Source: a virus | DNA: 64,000 nucleotides | Direction: 5' to 3' (one strand) | IMG/VR virus record: IMGVR_UViG_3300027749_000039 | Coordinates: 124,001-188,000 of that record | Shown here: piece after piece, positions 1-7,262 of the stretch | Numbering within the stretch: position 1 is the stretch's first letter | How the letters are laid out: every line of letters begins with the position of its first letter | Made by a program: the position numbers and the translations under genes | The notes under the pieces: generated by a model | What the model was told of the DNA's origin: nothing | The model's database searches: none | Seen by the model: only the letters and a program-made list of their open reading frames with translations

Positions 1-2
1 TC

Positions 3-878
3 ACGCATGTTATAGAAGATAATATAATTTGCACTGATGGACTAACTATACTAGGAGCTGATAATAAAGCAGGTGTATTAGTTCTTATATACCTTATAAG
101 CAATAATGTCCCTGGGCATTATTGCTTCTTTATTGGTGAAGAACCAATTGAATCTGGTGGACTTTATGGTTCTACTTTATTTGCTAAATATTATAAAGAT
201 ATTAAAAAATTTAAAAGAGCTATTGCTTTTGATAGAAAAGCTACTGGTTCAATTATTACTAGGCAAATGGCTCAAACATGTTGTTCTAATGATTTTGCCC
301 TTGCTCTTTGTAAAGAATTTAATGATTATGGATTATGGATGGAACCAGACGAAACTGGGTATTATACAGATACAGCTGCATTTTTAGAGCTAATACCAGA
401 ATGCACTAATATATCTGTTGGCGTATATGACGAACATTCTACAGAAGAATCCATAGATATAGAATATCTAGAAACAATAGCCAAGACAGCCGTCCTAATA
501 GATTGGGAATATCTACCTACACATAGAACACCAAATTCTTGGATGCCCCTCGAAAATGAGGGTGATGCTATTGTTGCACCTCATATCGAAACGGTGAATC
601 AAACTTTATATAAAGCAGTTAAATCTATTTTATCTAATTTTAATTTCCGGTGCATGAATAAACTAGACTTTAAAAGTGGTAAAACAATGATGTTTAATAA
701 TTGGTTTTATGATCTACCATTAACCGTAATTATTAGAAATGCTATTATTACTATAAATGGTAATAGAATACCTATACATGTTGGGCGGAATCAGTTTATT
801 GATCCACAAGATATACAACATATAATAGAAGGTACAGTAGAAGTAGAGAATATTAACAATTTTGATTGGGATTTTTAA
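3..878 (+). CDS. M20/M42-like metallopeptidase, 5' end missing
   Basis: The frame is open at the left edge, so the start lies outside the window. The visible part aligns with the complete paralogue at 43761-44993: GADNKAG corresponds to GADDKAG (metal-bridging Asp), then GEEPIE (catalytic Glu pair), DRKATGS, and YDEHST with a late metal-ligand His. In M20-type di-zinc aminopeptidases these residues hold the two metals. The amino-terminal HxD motif would be upstream of the window. The stop lies 2 nt before smpB, so the two are probably co-transcribed. A peptidase role is family inference; the substrate is unknown. Confidence 0.75.
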   Translation, partial: THVIEDNIICTDGLTILGADNKAGVLVLIYLISNNVPGHYCFFIGEEPIESGGLYGSTLFAKYYKDIKKFKRAIAFDRKATGSIITRQMAQTCCSNDFALALCKEFNDYGLWMEPDETGYYTDTAAFLELIPECTNISVGVYDEHSTEESIDIEYLETIAKTAVLIDWEYLPTHRTPNSWMPLENEGDAIVAPHIETVNQTLYKAVKSILSNFNFRCMNKLDFKSGKTMMFNNWFYDLPLTVIIRNAIITINGNRIPIHVGRNQFIDPQDIQHIIEGTVEVENINNFDWDF

Positions 879-880
879 AA

Positions 881-1318
881 ATGAGTATAAATAACAAAAA
901 AGCATATTACGAGTATTCTATATTAGAAGAATATGTAGCTGGGCTTAAATTATTAGGTTCAGAAGTTAAAGCATTGCGTGAAGGTAATGGCAATATTAAC
1001 GATACATATGTTCTTATAATGGACGATGAAGTATATGTAAGAGGCATGTATATTGCTAAACATAAAGAGTCATCTTGGATGAATCATGAAGAAGTTCGTG
1101 ATAGGAAACTGCTTTTAACTAAAAAGCAAATCAACGATTTAAAAAAAGATTTGAAAGTTAATGGTATTACCATTGTTCCTATTAGCCTATTTACTATGGG
1201 TGGTAAGTTTAAACTTAAAATAGGTGTAGCAAAGGGCAAAAAGAATTATGATAAGAAACAATCTATCAAAGAAAAGGATATTAAACGTCAAACTGATAGA
1301 GATTTAAATAATTACTAA
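881..1318 (+). CDS. smpB: SmpB, tmRNA-binding trans-translation protein
   Basis: 145 residues. The N-terminal part reads NKKAYYEYSILEEYVAGL then LLGSEVKALREGNGNI, a diagnostic SmpB core, followed by the beta-barrel region with KHKESSWMNHEE and the Lys-rich C-terminal tail that enters the ribosomal decoding site. SmpB delivers tmRNA to stalled ribosomes. ATG 881 is chosen over an upstream TTG because it follows the previous stop closely and begins at the conserved NKKAYYEY block. No tmRNA gene was recognised in the window, so the protein either works with host or distant phage tmRNA or has another role. Confidence 0.95.
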   Translation: MSINNKKAYYEYSILEEYVAGLKLLGSEVKALREGNGNINDTYVLIMDDEVYVRGMYIAKHKESSWMNHEEVRDRKLLLTKKQINDLKKDLKVNGITIVPISLFTMGGKFKLKIGVAKGKKNYDKKQSIKEKDIKRQTDRDLNNY

Positions 1319-1555
1319 ATGAAACATACAGAAAAACTAATCCCATTTGGATGGGATGACTGGGAAGAACATGATATATTACTTAATTCTTATTATAATG
1401 TTGAATTTACAGAAGATTTTGGTGAATTTAAAAAAGGTGAGAAATTTTCCTCAATTACTGTAGATTACATTAAAGGTATAATCGAAGCATTTATTGGTTC
1501 TCCTAGTGATGATTTAAAAATAAAAACAGTTGCCTTTAAAGCAACACCTATTTAA
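1319..1555 (+). CDS. Hypothetical 78-residue protein
   Basis: Starts directly after the smpB stop, so translation is probably coupled. Acidic and aromatic N-terminal half (PFGWDDWEEHD), no signal peptide or membrane segment. No family recognised. It is followed by two structured RNA elements before the LeuRS promoter. Confidence 0.7.
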   Translation: MKHTEKLIPFGWDDWEEHDILLNSYYNVEFTEDFGEFKKGEKFSSITVDYIKGIIEAFIGSPSDDLKIKTVAFKATPI

Positions 1556-1557
1556 AA

Positions 1558-1646
1558 AACGAATGTTAAACCACTTGATCATGGGATAGTAGGATTGGTA
1601 TCAATCCAAGATTAATGGCTTCTCAACCCATTTCTATCTATTCGTT
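1558..1646 (+). ncRNA. Structured RNA element 1 of a tandem pair
   Basis: Outer stem AACGAAT/ATTCGTT closes an 89-nt element. Inside are GATAG/CTATC, a hairpin GGATTG-GTAT-CAATCC, and ATGGG/CCCAT, which crosses GATAG/CTATC and so suggests a pseudoknot. There is no T-arm, so it is not a tRNA. The order of parts matches the element just downstream. Function unknown. Confidence 0.5.
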
Positions 1647-1652
1647 TATAAA

Positions 1653-1729
1653 GCAAATATGACAGTAGGCTAAGCCAAAGTGCCGAGATAATTGGTAAGG
1701 CACACCAATTCTGTCTATTTGCTTTTTTT
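1653..1729 (+). ncRNA. Structured RNA element 2 of a tandem pair, ending in a T-tract
   Basis: Closing stem GCAAATA/TATTTGC stacked near GACAG/CTGTC, hairpin GGC-TAA-GCC, then GTGCC/GGCAC interleaved with AATTGGT/ACCAATT, an H-type pseudoknot pattern. A run of T follows, so it may also end transcription before the LeuRS promoter. Shares the string AGTAGG after the inner stem with element 1. Confidence 0.5.
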
Positions 1730-1732
1730 ATT

Positions 1733-1762
1733 TTGTAAAGTCAAATATTTTTCGTATCTTTG
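1733..1762 (+). promoter_or_regulatory. Bacteroidota-type promoter of leuS
   Basis: TTG at 1733-1735, 19-nt spacer, TATCTTTG at 1755-1762; LeuRS ATG follows at 1777. This matches the -33/-7 consensus of the Bacteroidota primary sigma factor. Confidence 0.85.
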
Positions 1763-1776
1763 TAAAAATTACAAAA

Positions 1777-3045
1777 ATGAACAAATATATTACAGTCATG
1801 TTTCCTTATCCGTCTGGTGACGGGTTGCACATAGGACATGTATATAATTACGCAATAATGGACTCATATTGTCGCTATATGCGATATATGGGCAACGAAG
1901 TATATCAGCCTTTTGGGTTTGATGCCTTTGGTTTGCCTGCAGAAAATTATGCTAAAAAAGTAGGTAGAGATCCAAAAGATGTCACTTATGAAAACATAGA
2001 AAAGTTCCGTATTCAAATGAAACAAATGAATACTAAATTTGAAGAAGTATTGATTACTTCGGATCCTTCCTACCAGAAATGGACACAATGGTTGTTCATG
2101 AAATTGAAAGAACATGGGCTGGCTTATAAGAAAGACGGTGAAGTAAATTACTGTCCTTCTTGTGAAACTGTATTGGCTCGTGAACAAGTAAAAGAAGGTA
2201 AATGCGAAAGGTGTAGTTCTGTTATTGAGATGAAAACTATGAATCAGTGGTATTTTAAGATTACTGATTATAAAGAACGCTTGATTAAAAACTTGGATAA
2301 AATAGATTATCCTACTTCTACTATTAATGCACAACGCATGTGGTTGGAAAACTTGCATGATTGGTGTGTTAGTCGTCAAAGAAGTTGGGGTTGTCCTATA
2401 CCTATTGAAGGCGAAACAGACACAATGGATACATTTGTCGATTCATCTTTTTATTTTATCCGTTATTGTGACCCATTTAATGAAAATGAAATGTGTGCCA
2501 AAGACAAATATAAACAAGTTGATGTTTATGTTGGTGGTAACGAACATGCTTGTATGCACTTGATTTATGCAAGGTTTATTAACATGTTCTTGTATGATAT
2601 TGGTGTAGTTTCAGAAGAAGAACCTTTTCGGAAGTGCATCCATCAGGGAATGATTCTAAACGAAGGCGAGAAGATGTCCAAATCAAAGGGCAATACTATT
2701 AATCCAGATTCTTATGACCAGGACACCTTAAGATTCTATCTTATGTTTATCGGACATTACTTTGATGGTGGTTCATGGTCTGATCAGAATATAGCTGGTA
2801 TTAATCGCTTTATTAATCGTTTTAAAGAGTGGATGTCAAGAGAGGGTGATGATGTTATAGATGTGCCATCTTTTAAAACTAAAATATCTAATTATACAGA
2901 ATCTTTTAAGTTTAATAAGGTTGTATCTGAATTTATGACATTGGTTAATAAAGAACGGATAAAAAACTTGACCGCAGATTCTAAAGAAGAGTTGATTTCC
3001 ATCTTGGAGATTTACATGCCTGGCATAAGAAATAAATTAATTTAA
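1777..3045 (+). CDS. leuS: Leucyl-tRNA synthetase, compact form without CP1 editing domain
   Basis: Class I synthetase. HIGH motif in GDGLHIGHVYNY (about residue 15), a zinc-binding CP insert with CPSC and CERC (about 127-150), the core WCVSRQRSWGCPIP (about 200), DTFVDSSFYFIRYCDP, and KMSKS in GEKMSKSKGN (about 304). Total 422 residues against about 860 for bacterial LeuRS: the CP1 editing domain and most of the C-terminal anticodon-binding and tRNA-elbow domains are absent. It should charge tRNA-Leu without hydrolytic proofreading. It has its own promoter. Leu tRNAs are encoded at 34.0 and 37.2-38.3 kb, most of them without the usual long variable arm. Confidence 0.93.
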   Translation: MNKYITVMFPYPSGDGLHIGHVYNYAIMDSYCRYMRYMGNEVYQPFGFDAFGLPAENYAKKVGRDPKDVTYENIEKFRIQMKQMNTKFEEVLITSDPSYQKWTQWLFMKLKEHGLAYKKDGEVNYCPSCETVLAREQVKEGKCERCSSVIEMKTMNQWYFKITDYKERLIKNLDKIDYPTSTINAQRMWLENLHDWCVSRQRSWGCPIPIEGETDTMDTFVDSSFYFIRYCDPFNENEMCAKDKYKQVDVYVGGNEHACMHLIYARFINMFLYDIGVVSEEEPFRKCIHQGMILNEGEKMSKSKGNTINPDSYDQDTLRFYLMFIGHYFDGGSWSDQNIAGINRFINRFKEWMSREGDDVIDVPSFKTKISNYTESFKFNKVVSEFMTLVNKERIKNLTADSKEELISILEIYMPGIRNKLI

Positions 3046-3046
3046 T

Positions 3047-3355
3047 ATGAAACACAAAGCACATAGAGCGAACCCGCAATATTATTTTGGCGAAGAAACA
3101 CCTTGTCATAAATTAGCAAATGATCTTATGGCTAATTTAGAATATAGCGGAGTGCTATCTGATGCTTTTTTAAGCTATATTTACACTAGTTTATTTAATA
3201 TGATATACTATCACGATCATAATGATTTAGCTAATGGTAAGCAGTTATATAGCGATATAAACGATTTTTTAGATAGGTATTCTCTATTCTCTGATAGTTA
3301 TAAATCAACTGTTAGACGTCCATTTTTATTAATATTAAATTCAATTGAAAATTGA
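3047..3355 (+). CDS. Hypothetical 102-residue protein
   Basis: Follows leuS after 1 nt. Mostly helical-looking with several Tyr and His; no recognised domain, signal or membrane helix. Overlaps the alternative TTG start of the next frame. Confidence 0.65.
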   Translation: MKHKAHRANPQYYFGEETPCHKLANDLMANLEYSGVLSDAFLSYIYTSLFNMIYYHDHNDLANGKQLYSDINDFLDRYSLFSDSYKSTVRRPFLLILNSIEN

Positions 3356-3366
3356 GATTAGATAGA

Positions 3367-3558
3367 ATGCGATGGTTTGGTCCAGCAAGACCCGAAGATA
3401 AACCAGGTGTAGAAGGTTGGCGACATAGCAGATTATTCAAAGTAGTTAGGCATCAGGGTGCTAAAGCTCTTCGTGCTATAAGCAAAAAATTATGTAAGGA
3501 ATCTATATCAGATAATGATATAGATTTTCCTACGTCTAAATATACAAGAAATCACTAA
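3367..3558 (+). CDS. Hypothetical basic 63-residue protein
   Basis: ATG 3367 chosen (MRWFGPARPEDKPG); an in-frame TTG at 3352 would add five residues. Arg/Lys-rich N-terminal half, suggesting nucleic-acid or virion contact, but no family recognised. Stop overlaps the ATG of the next gene. Confidence 0.6.
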   Translation: MRWFGPARPEDKPGVEGWRHSRLFKVVRHQGAKALRAISKKLCKESISDNDIDFPTSKYTRNH

Positions 3559-3803
3559 TGGATATAAAATTAATAGGCATTTGGAATGACTCAGCAAGTG
3601 ATAAACCATTTTTTTGCGGATTACCACTAATTGGTCAAATATATGAAGGACATTTAGATCCTGATACAAACAATTCTTGGCTTGTAGTGACTACCAGTAA
3701 TAAAATTGGATATCGAATATTTCCAAAAGAATTTCTCATGCCACTTGCTGAATGGCGAGATAAACAAATAGATTCAATTTTACAAGATGACGAAGAAAAA
3801 TAA
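3558..3803 (+). CDS. Small protein with the EWRxxQIxxIL C-terminal tail
   Basis: 81 residues, beta-rich N-terminal body, then MPLAEWRDKQIDSILQ near the C-terminus. The same tail ends proteins at 10795, 52723, 52946, 53189 and 54275, whose bodies differ. Possibly an SH3-like body with a shared docking tail; that is inference. Overlaps the next gene by 17 nt. Confidence 0.7.
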   Translation: MDIKLIGIWNDSASDKPFFCGLPLIGQIYEGHLDPDTNNSWLVVTTSNKIGYRIFPKEFLMPLAEWRDKQIDSILQDDEEK

Positions 3804-3963
3804 AAAACCACGAGATATAGTTAAAGAAACTGAAGAATATTTAGTTTTCCTCAAAAAACGCTTAGATTCGGCTAATTATAAAGCGAATGTTTCAAAAGAA
3901 GAATATGATGAAACAAAGGCAAAATATGATAAGGTTAAATTAAGATTAAAATTATTAAAATAG
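3787..3963 (+). CDS. Hypothetical Lys-rich coiled-coil protein, 58 residues
   Basis: ATG lies inside the previous gene and the stop TAG at 3961-3963. Heptad-like charged sequence (RLDSANYKANVSKEEYDET) predicts a single helical coil. No family recognised. Confidence 0.6.
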   Translation: MTKKNKKPRDIVKETEEYLVFLKKRLDSANYKANVSKEEYDETKAKYDKVKLRLKLLK

Positions 3964-3997
3964 TAGTATTATATATATCATGATGTTGACGATCTTT
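3962..3997 (+). repeat. 36-nt exact repeat, copy 1
   Basis: Identical to 57734-57769. Contains an AT-rich TATATATA element, then ATGATGTTGACGATCTTT. Here it supplies the translation start of the gene at 3980; in the other copy the frame stops after six codons. Confidence 0.9.
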
Positions 3998-4258
3998 AAT
4001 AAAAAAACTATGCTGGACATTACCAATAAAGAGGAAATACACATTTCATTTTTAAAAGAATTATTAGAAATGAATGGTTATAAAAAAGATGAATTAGATT
4101 TGACAACTGACGATATTGAAATCGAAGGTAGATATATCAATCTAAACGTAGATAATACAGATTTTTCTATATCACTAGATGAGTATATTGAATATAGAAA
4201 TTGGTGGATTGCATTAGAAAGAGAAGAAAAAATTAATTCTATATTAAATGAAGACTAA
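3980..4258 (+). CDS. Hypothetical 92-residue protein, tail-family relative
   Basis: Start lies in the 36-nt repeat (MMLTIFNKK); a second ATG at 4010 is possible. Acidic, and ends with REEKINSILNED, which resembles the QIxxIL tail of the small-protein family. The last 11 nt overlap the next gene. Confidence 0.65.
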   Translation: MMLTIFNKKTMLDITNKEEIHISFLKELLEMNGYKKDELDLTTDDIEIEGRYINLNVDNTDFSISLDEYIEYRNWWIALEREEKINSILNED

Positions 4259-4793
4259 AATGGACTTACAAAAACAAATAGAAGCATTAAAATTGCAGCG
4301 CATCCAAGAAATAATGGATGACAATAATGTATCAAAGATACAGAAAATAAAATTGTTTGAAAAAGAGCAATTGTTTAACTGTGCGCCTTATATACAACAT
4401 GAATTTCCTGATTGGGAAATAGAAGCTGTTGAATTGGAAAAATTGGAAGCTGAACGTATTTTAAAAGAAGGTTGCGATAATCCGAATGAAATATGTGCTA
4501 AACAATTTTATCAATCAAAAATGACTGATACTATATTCGACCCATCTACTTTTTATTATGAGAAATATGAAACAGTTTCTTATTCCGATTCTTTACAAAA
4601 TTGTTTAGAAAATGCGTTAGAAGATATTTCTGAGGAAGAATATGATGCAGTTGATAAAGATAATCCAATTATTACGGTTATAACAACAAGACATCCACAT
4701 ACAGAGTTGAAAAAACCTTATAATGAAATCATAGATAAGGTTTATGAATTTTGTATAACAAATAAAATATGGGGTTTCAAAAATGATTGGTAA
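4248..4793 (+). CDS. Hypothetical 181-residue protein
   Basis: Helical, charged N-terminal half (QKQIEALKLQRIQEIMDDN) and an acidic centre. Start at 4248 overlaps the previous stop; ATG 4260 is an alternative. No recognised domain. Overlaps the next small zinc-ribbon gene by 11 nt. Confidence 0.7.
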   Translation: MKTKMDLQKQIEALKLQRIQEIMDDNNVSKIQKIKLFEKEQLFNCAPYIQHEFPDWEIEAVELEKLEAERILKEGCDNPNEICAKQFYQSKMTDTIFDPSTFYYEKYETVSYSDSLQNCLENALEDISEEEYDAVDKDNPIITVITTRHPHTELKKPYNEIIDKVYEFCITNKIWGFKNDW

Positions 4794-4956
4794 AGCTATT
4801 TTCAAATTTAACAGTGGTCTTGCCGCTATTTTATGCTCTAAATGTAGAGTTATTATCAAAATTGGTAAAAATTTTACCGATGAAGAAACCATGGCATTTA
4901 AAGGTGAAATAGAATTAGAAGCGCAATTTTGTAAAAAATGTAAATTACAAAAATAA
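4783..4956 (+). CDS. Small zinc-ribbon protein, 57 residues
   Basis: Two CxxC knuckles, LCSKC and FCKKC, about 32 residues apart, form a putative zinc ribbon. Overlaps the upstream gene. Function unknown; such proteins often bind nucleic acid or protein partners. Confidence 0.7.
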   Translation: MIGKAIFKFNSGLAAILCSKCRVIIKIGKNFTDEETMAFKGEIELEAQFCKKCKLQK

Positions 4957-4971
4957 ATATACAATAAAATT

Positions 4972-5001
4972 TTGTTTATTGAATACTTTTTCGTAATTTT
5001 G
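4972..5001 (+). promoter_or_regulatory. Bacteroidota-type promoter
   Basis: TTG 4972-4974, 19-nt spacer, TAATTTTG 4994-5001; gene ATG at 5008, only 6 nt after the -7 element, so the mRNA has almost no leader. Confidence 0.75.
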
Positions 5002-5007
5002 TATCAT

Positions 5008-5232
5008 ATGAATAAAGAGAAATTAGGGCTGATGTTAGCCGAGTCACTAGAATTAAAATATAAAGCTGATAGAGCCGATGCTTTGGCAAGGTTTGCAGTT
5101 TATATGAATAATCCAGTAGCAATTGGTGAACATCCACAGCATACGGAAGAAATGGATAAATTGGTTAGCCAATTTACAGATGCTAACGATAAATTATCGG
5201 CATTAAAAGAAATGGTTGAAGCAATCAAATAA
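5008..5232 (+). CDS. Hypothetical helical protein, 74 residues
   Basis: Begins MNKEKLGLMLAES. Alternating charged and hydrophobic residues suggest a helical bundle or coil. ATG 5008 is preferred because an upstream in-frame start lies in the promoter. No family recognised. Confidence 0.7.
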   Translation: MNKEKLGLMLAESLELKYKADRADALARFAVYMNNPVAIGEHPQHTEEMDKLVSQFTDANDKLSALKEMVEAIK

Positions 5233-5260
5233 AAAATATACGAAAAAGTTTTTAAAAACT

Positions 5261-5290
5261 TTGAAAATTAAAAACTTTTTCGTATTTTTG
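5261..5290 (+). promoter_or_regulatory. Promoter with tRNA-leader-like 5' UTR
   Basis: TTG 5261-5263, spacer 19, TATTTTTG 5283-5290. The sequence after it (AGCACTTTTAGAATATAATA) resembles the UTR before the leader ORFs at 9410 and 47086, but no ATG follows: a possibly vestigial leader unit. Confidence 0.6.
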
Positions 5291-5370
5291 CTTAAAATAA
5301 TAACAAAAAGAAAAAAAAGCACTTTTAGAATATAATATATATAATTATACGAAAAAAACAAAAATAATTT

Positions 5371-5400
5371 TTGTAAATAAAAAACTTTTTCGTATCTTTG
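5371..5400 (+). promoter_or_regulatory. Promoter of tRNA array 1
   Basis: TTG 5371-5373, spacer 19, TATCTTTG 5393-5400. It drives the two Met tRNAs and then the attenuator at 5632-5782. Confidence 0.8.
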
Positions 5401-5433
5401 TTGTATAATAACAAACAATAAGAAATTAAATAT

Positions 5434-5505
5434 AGCGGGATAGAGCAGTGGTAGCTCGCAAGGCTCATAACCTTGAGGTCATTGGTTCGAATCCAGTTCC
5501 TGCTT
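5434..5505 (+). tRNA. tRNA-Met(CAT)
   Basis: Acceptor AGCGGGA/TCCTGCT, anticodon loop CTCATAA, T-loop TTCGAAT. D and anticodon arms are nearly identical to the next tRNA, so the pair is a tandem duplication. Could be elongator, initiator or Ile2. Confidence 0.85.
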
Positions 5506-5520
5506 CAAAAAAAGACATAT

Positions 5521-5592
5521 TGCGGAGTAGAGCAGTGGTAGCTCGCAAGGCTCATAACCTTGAGGTCGTTGGTTCGAATCCAGCCTCCGTTA
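5521..5592 (+). tRNA. tRNA-Met(CAT), 1-72 mismatch
   Basis: TGCGGAG/CTCCGTT leaves T1 opposite T72; an unpaired 1-72 position is a bacterial initiator trait, but the three G-C anticodon-stem pairs of initiators are not present (CAAGG/CCTTG). Loop CTCATAA. Confidence 0.8.
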
Positions 5593-5631
5593 CTAAAAAA
5601 TTAAAAACAATAACAACTTAAAAATTATTTT

Positions 5632-5721
5632 ATGAAACATTTCAGCTCACATAAACATTCGTTTAAATTCTGGTTTAGCAATCAGGGTTCGGTAGAGTTT
5701 TGTTTCAAAAATGCTTCATAA
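5632..5721 (+). CDS. Leader peptide A of tRNA array 1 (His/Phe/Ser/Lys/Trp-rich)
   Basis: 29 codons with 6 Phe, 6 Ser, 4 Lys, 3 His and 1 Trp: 20 of 29 residues belong to isotypes whose tRNAs follow (His x2, Trp x2, Phe, Ser, Lys x3). The peptide starts MKHFSSHKHSFKFWF. Bases 5684-5692 inside the ORF can pair with 5749-5757, the 5' arm of the following terminator, giving a 9-bp antiterminator with two G-U pairs. Predicted role: if charged tRNA is scarce the ribosome stalls early, the antiterminator forms and the array is transcribed. Sequence supports the architecture; regulation is inferred by analogy with amino-acid operon attenuators. Confidence 0.75.
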   Translation: MKHFSSHKHSFKFWFSNQGSVEFCFKNAS

Positions 5722-5743
5722 GAAGTTATTGAAATGAACTAAA

Positions 5744-5782
5744 AATCTCCGAACTTTATATAAAGTTCGGAGATTTTTTTTA
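5744..5782 (+). terminator. Attenuator terminator A
   Basis: Stem AATCTCCGAACTTTA with its complement, followed by a run of T, between leader A and the first tRNA-His. Confidence 0.85.
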
Positions 5783-5785
5783 TAT

Positions 5786-5859
5786 GGTGATATTGGTGTT
5801 AGCGGTTAGCATGGGACCCTGTGAAGGTCTAGGGACGGATTCGAATTCCGTATATCACC
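5786..5859 (+). tRNA. tRNA-His(GTG)
   Basis: Eight-pair acceptor with G-1 encoded opposite C73, loop CTGTGAA, T-loop TTCGAAT. The encoded G-1 is the bacterial His identity element. Confidence 0.85.
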
Positions 5860-5862
5860 CAA

Positions 5863-5981
5863 GAAAAGGTAGATTAAACAAAGAAATTATTTAATTGAAA
5901 CTAGTATAGATTAAATAATCGTATTGATGGTAAAGGTAAGCGGTTAAGCGGAAGATAGTGGTTCGAATCCACTCCTTTTCA
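5863..5981 (+). other. tRNA-like element with large internal hairpin
   Basis: Acceptor GAAAAGG/CCTTTTC and a perfect T-arm (AGTGG-TTCGAAT-CCACT) frame 119 nt. Instead of an anticodon arm there is a 10-bp hairpin ATTATTTAAT/ATTAAATAAT with a 14-nt loop, then a second acceptor-like GTAAAGG and D-loop-like GCGGTTAAGC. May be an interrupted, duplicated or decayed tRNA. Confidence 0.45.
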
Positions 5982-5992
5982 CGAAATAATAT

Positions 5993-6066
5993 GGTGATTG
6001 TAGCTCAATTGGTAGAGCGCAGGTTTGTGGAACCTGAGGTAGCGGGGTCGGAGCTCGTCAATCACC
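5993..6066 (+). tRNA. tRNA-His(GTG), unusual T-loop
   Basis: GGTGATTG/CAATCACC with encoded G-1 and C73, canonical D-arm, loop TTGTGGA. T-loop reads GTCGGAG instead of TTCGAAT. Confidence 0.85.
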
Positions 6067-6069
6067 CAA

Positions 6070-6144
6070 TAAGGTAATCAAGCTAACTTGGTAACGTGGG
6101 AGATTCCAACCCTCCAGTCGTCGGATCGTAACCGGCTGTTCGTG
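6070..6144 (+). pseudogene. Degenerate tRNA-like sequence (Gly TCC or Trp CCA)
   Basis: T-arm GTCGG-ATCGTAA-CCGGC is intact and the anticodon arm around ATTCCAA could give TCC or CCA, but no upstream strand pairs with the 3' acceptor TGTTCGT and the D-stem is poor. The 5' boundary is uncertain. Confidence 0.4.
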
Positions 6145-6155
6145 CAAAATAAAAT

Positions 6156-6228
6156 ACGGGTATGGTGAAAATGGCTATCATTTTTGTCTCCAAAACAAAA
6201 GTTCCGGATTCGAATTCTGGTGCCCGTG
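6156..6228 (+). tRNA. tRNA-Trp(CCA)
   Basis: ACGGGTA/TGCCCGT, G73, anticodon arm TTTGT-CTCCAAA-ACAAA, T-loop TTCGAAT. Confidence 0.85.
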
Positions 6229-6235
6229 CTAAAAT

Positions 6236-6307
6236 GGTGTTGTAACATAGAGGTTTATGTGTTGATCTGAAAAATCAAAAATGCCAGATCGTTACTGGCC
6301 GACACCA
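6236..6307 (+). tRNA. tRNA-Phe(GAA)
   Basis: GGTGTTG/CGACACC, D-stem ACAT/ATGT, anticodon arm TTGAT-CTGAAAA-ATCAA, T-stem GCCAG/CTGGC with T-loop ATCGTTA (A54, T58). All stems are perfect, so the odd T-loop is not decay. Confidence 0.9.
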
Positions 6308-6370
6308 CAAAAATAAATTAAAAAAGGAAGACGCACCCATTTTATATATAAGTAAATAACAAATATAAAA

Positions 6371-7249
6371 ATGGGTGCGAATTCAAAAGAATGGACAGAA
6401 AAGGAAAAAGAAATACTTTTTAAATATTTTCCGAGTATGGGTAGTAATTATTGTTCAGAATTAACAGGAAGAACAAAAAGAGCTTGTCAAGAAATGGCAA
6501 AAAAATTAAAATTGAAGAGAGATTTAGATAAGTATGAAGATAAAGAAAAATTAGAGGAGTTAGTTAAAGGTTGTAAATCATATACAGAATGTGTAATAAA
6601 ATTGGGGTTATCTCCCAGATGTTCTGGTAATTTTCAGACTATCAAAAAATATATCACAATATATAATATAGATATTTCACATTTTGAAAATGGATTTCAA
6701 ATAGGCAACAAACCTCAAAATAAGAAAGAATTATCAGAAGTTTTAATAGAAAACTCTTTTTTTAGCAGAACTCATCTTAAAGAGAGACTATATAAAGAGG
6801 AATTAAAAAAGAAAGAATGTGAGATATGTGGAATTGGTGAAGATTGGTTTAATGGAACTAAAATAGTCCATATTTTAGACCATATAAATGGTGAGCCTTA
6901 TGATAATCGTCTTGAAAATTTAAGAATCGTTTGTCCTAATTGTAATTCAACATTAGAAACAAATTGTGTTGGGAATAAAGTTAATAAAATATATGATTCT
7001 AAAAAAGATGAATATAAAAGTGAAAAAACACATAAAAAATGTAATTGTGGTAAAATAATTTTGAAAGAAAGTAAATTTTGTTCAGAATGCAATGCCAAAA
7101 GTAAAAGAAAAATTATTAATAGACCAACATTTGAAGAATTAGTTAAGTTAATAGAAGAAAATGGTAATACTGGAACAGGTAAAATATACGGCGTTAGCGA
7201 AGCTGTCATAAGAAAATGGTTAAAACAATATAAAAATAAATTAGTATAG
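6371..7249 (+). CDS. HNH homing endonuclease inside tRNA array 1
   Basis: 292 residues. N-terminal Myb/HTH-like segment (EWTEKEKEILFKYFPS), then an HNH core: CEICGIGEDW, HILDHINGEP, NRLENLRIVCPNC. The C-terminus has a zinc ribbon (CNCGK and CSEC) and an HTH tail NRPTFEELVKLIEENGNTGT...IRKWLKQY. This tail is shared with the endonucleases at 34280 and 37300, which have different or diverged cores. It splits array 1 between tRNA-Phe and tRNA-Trp, a typical homing location. Target unknown; a tRNA gene is likely. Confidence 0.88.
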   Translation: MGANSKEWTEKEKEILFKYFPSMGSNYCSELTGRTKRACQEMAKKLKLKRDLDKYEDKEKLEELVKGCKSYTECVIKLGLSPRCSGNFQTIKKYITIYNIDISHFENGFQIGNKPQNKKELSEVLIENSFFSRTHLKERLYKEELKKKECEICGIGEDWFNGTKIVHILDHINGEPYDNRLENLRIVCPNCNSTLETNCVGNKVNKIYDSKKDEYKSEKTHKKCNCGKIILKESKFCSECNAKSKRKIINRPTFEELVKLIEENGNTGTGKIYGVSEAVIRKWLKQYKNKLV

Positions 7250-7262
7250 AATATACTAAAAT

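Noticed and set aside
866-880. TTG start for SmpB
   Set aside because: Overlaps the upstream gene and precedes the conserved start by five unrelated residues.
1864-2379. Long minus-strand ORF inside leuS
   Set aside because: Shadow of a conserved class I synthetase with intact motifs on the plus strand; no protein motif.
5233-5433. CRISPR-like array from repeated CTTTTTCGTAT strings
   Set aside because: The repeats are promoter -7 regions (TTTTTCGTATnTTTG), irregularly spaced and tied to transcription starts, not direct repeats with spacers.
6070-6144. Functional tRNA-Trp from loop TTCCAAC
   Set aside because: The 3' acceptor has no complementary 5' strand, and two better Trp tRNAs exist at 6156 and 7263. 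Kept as degenerate.
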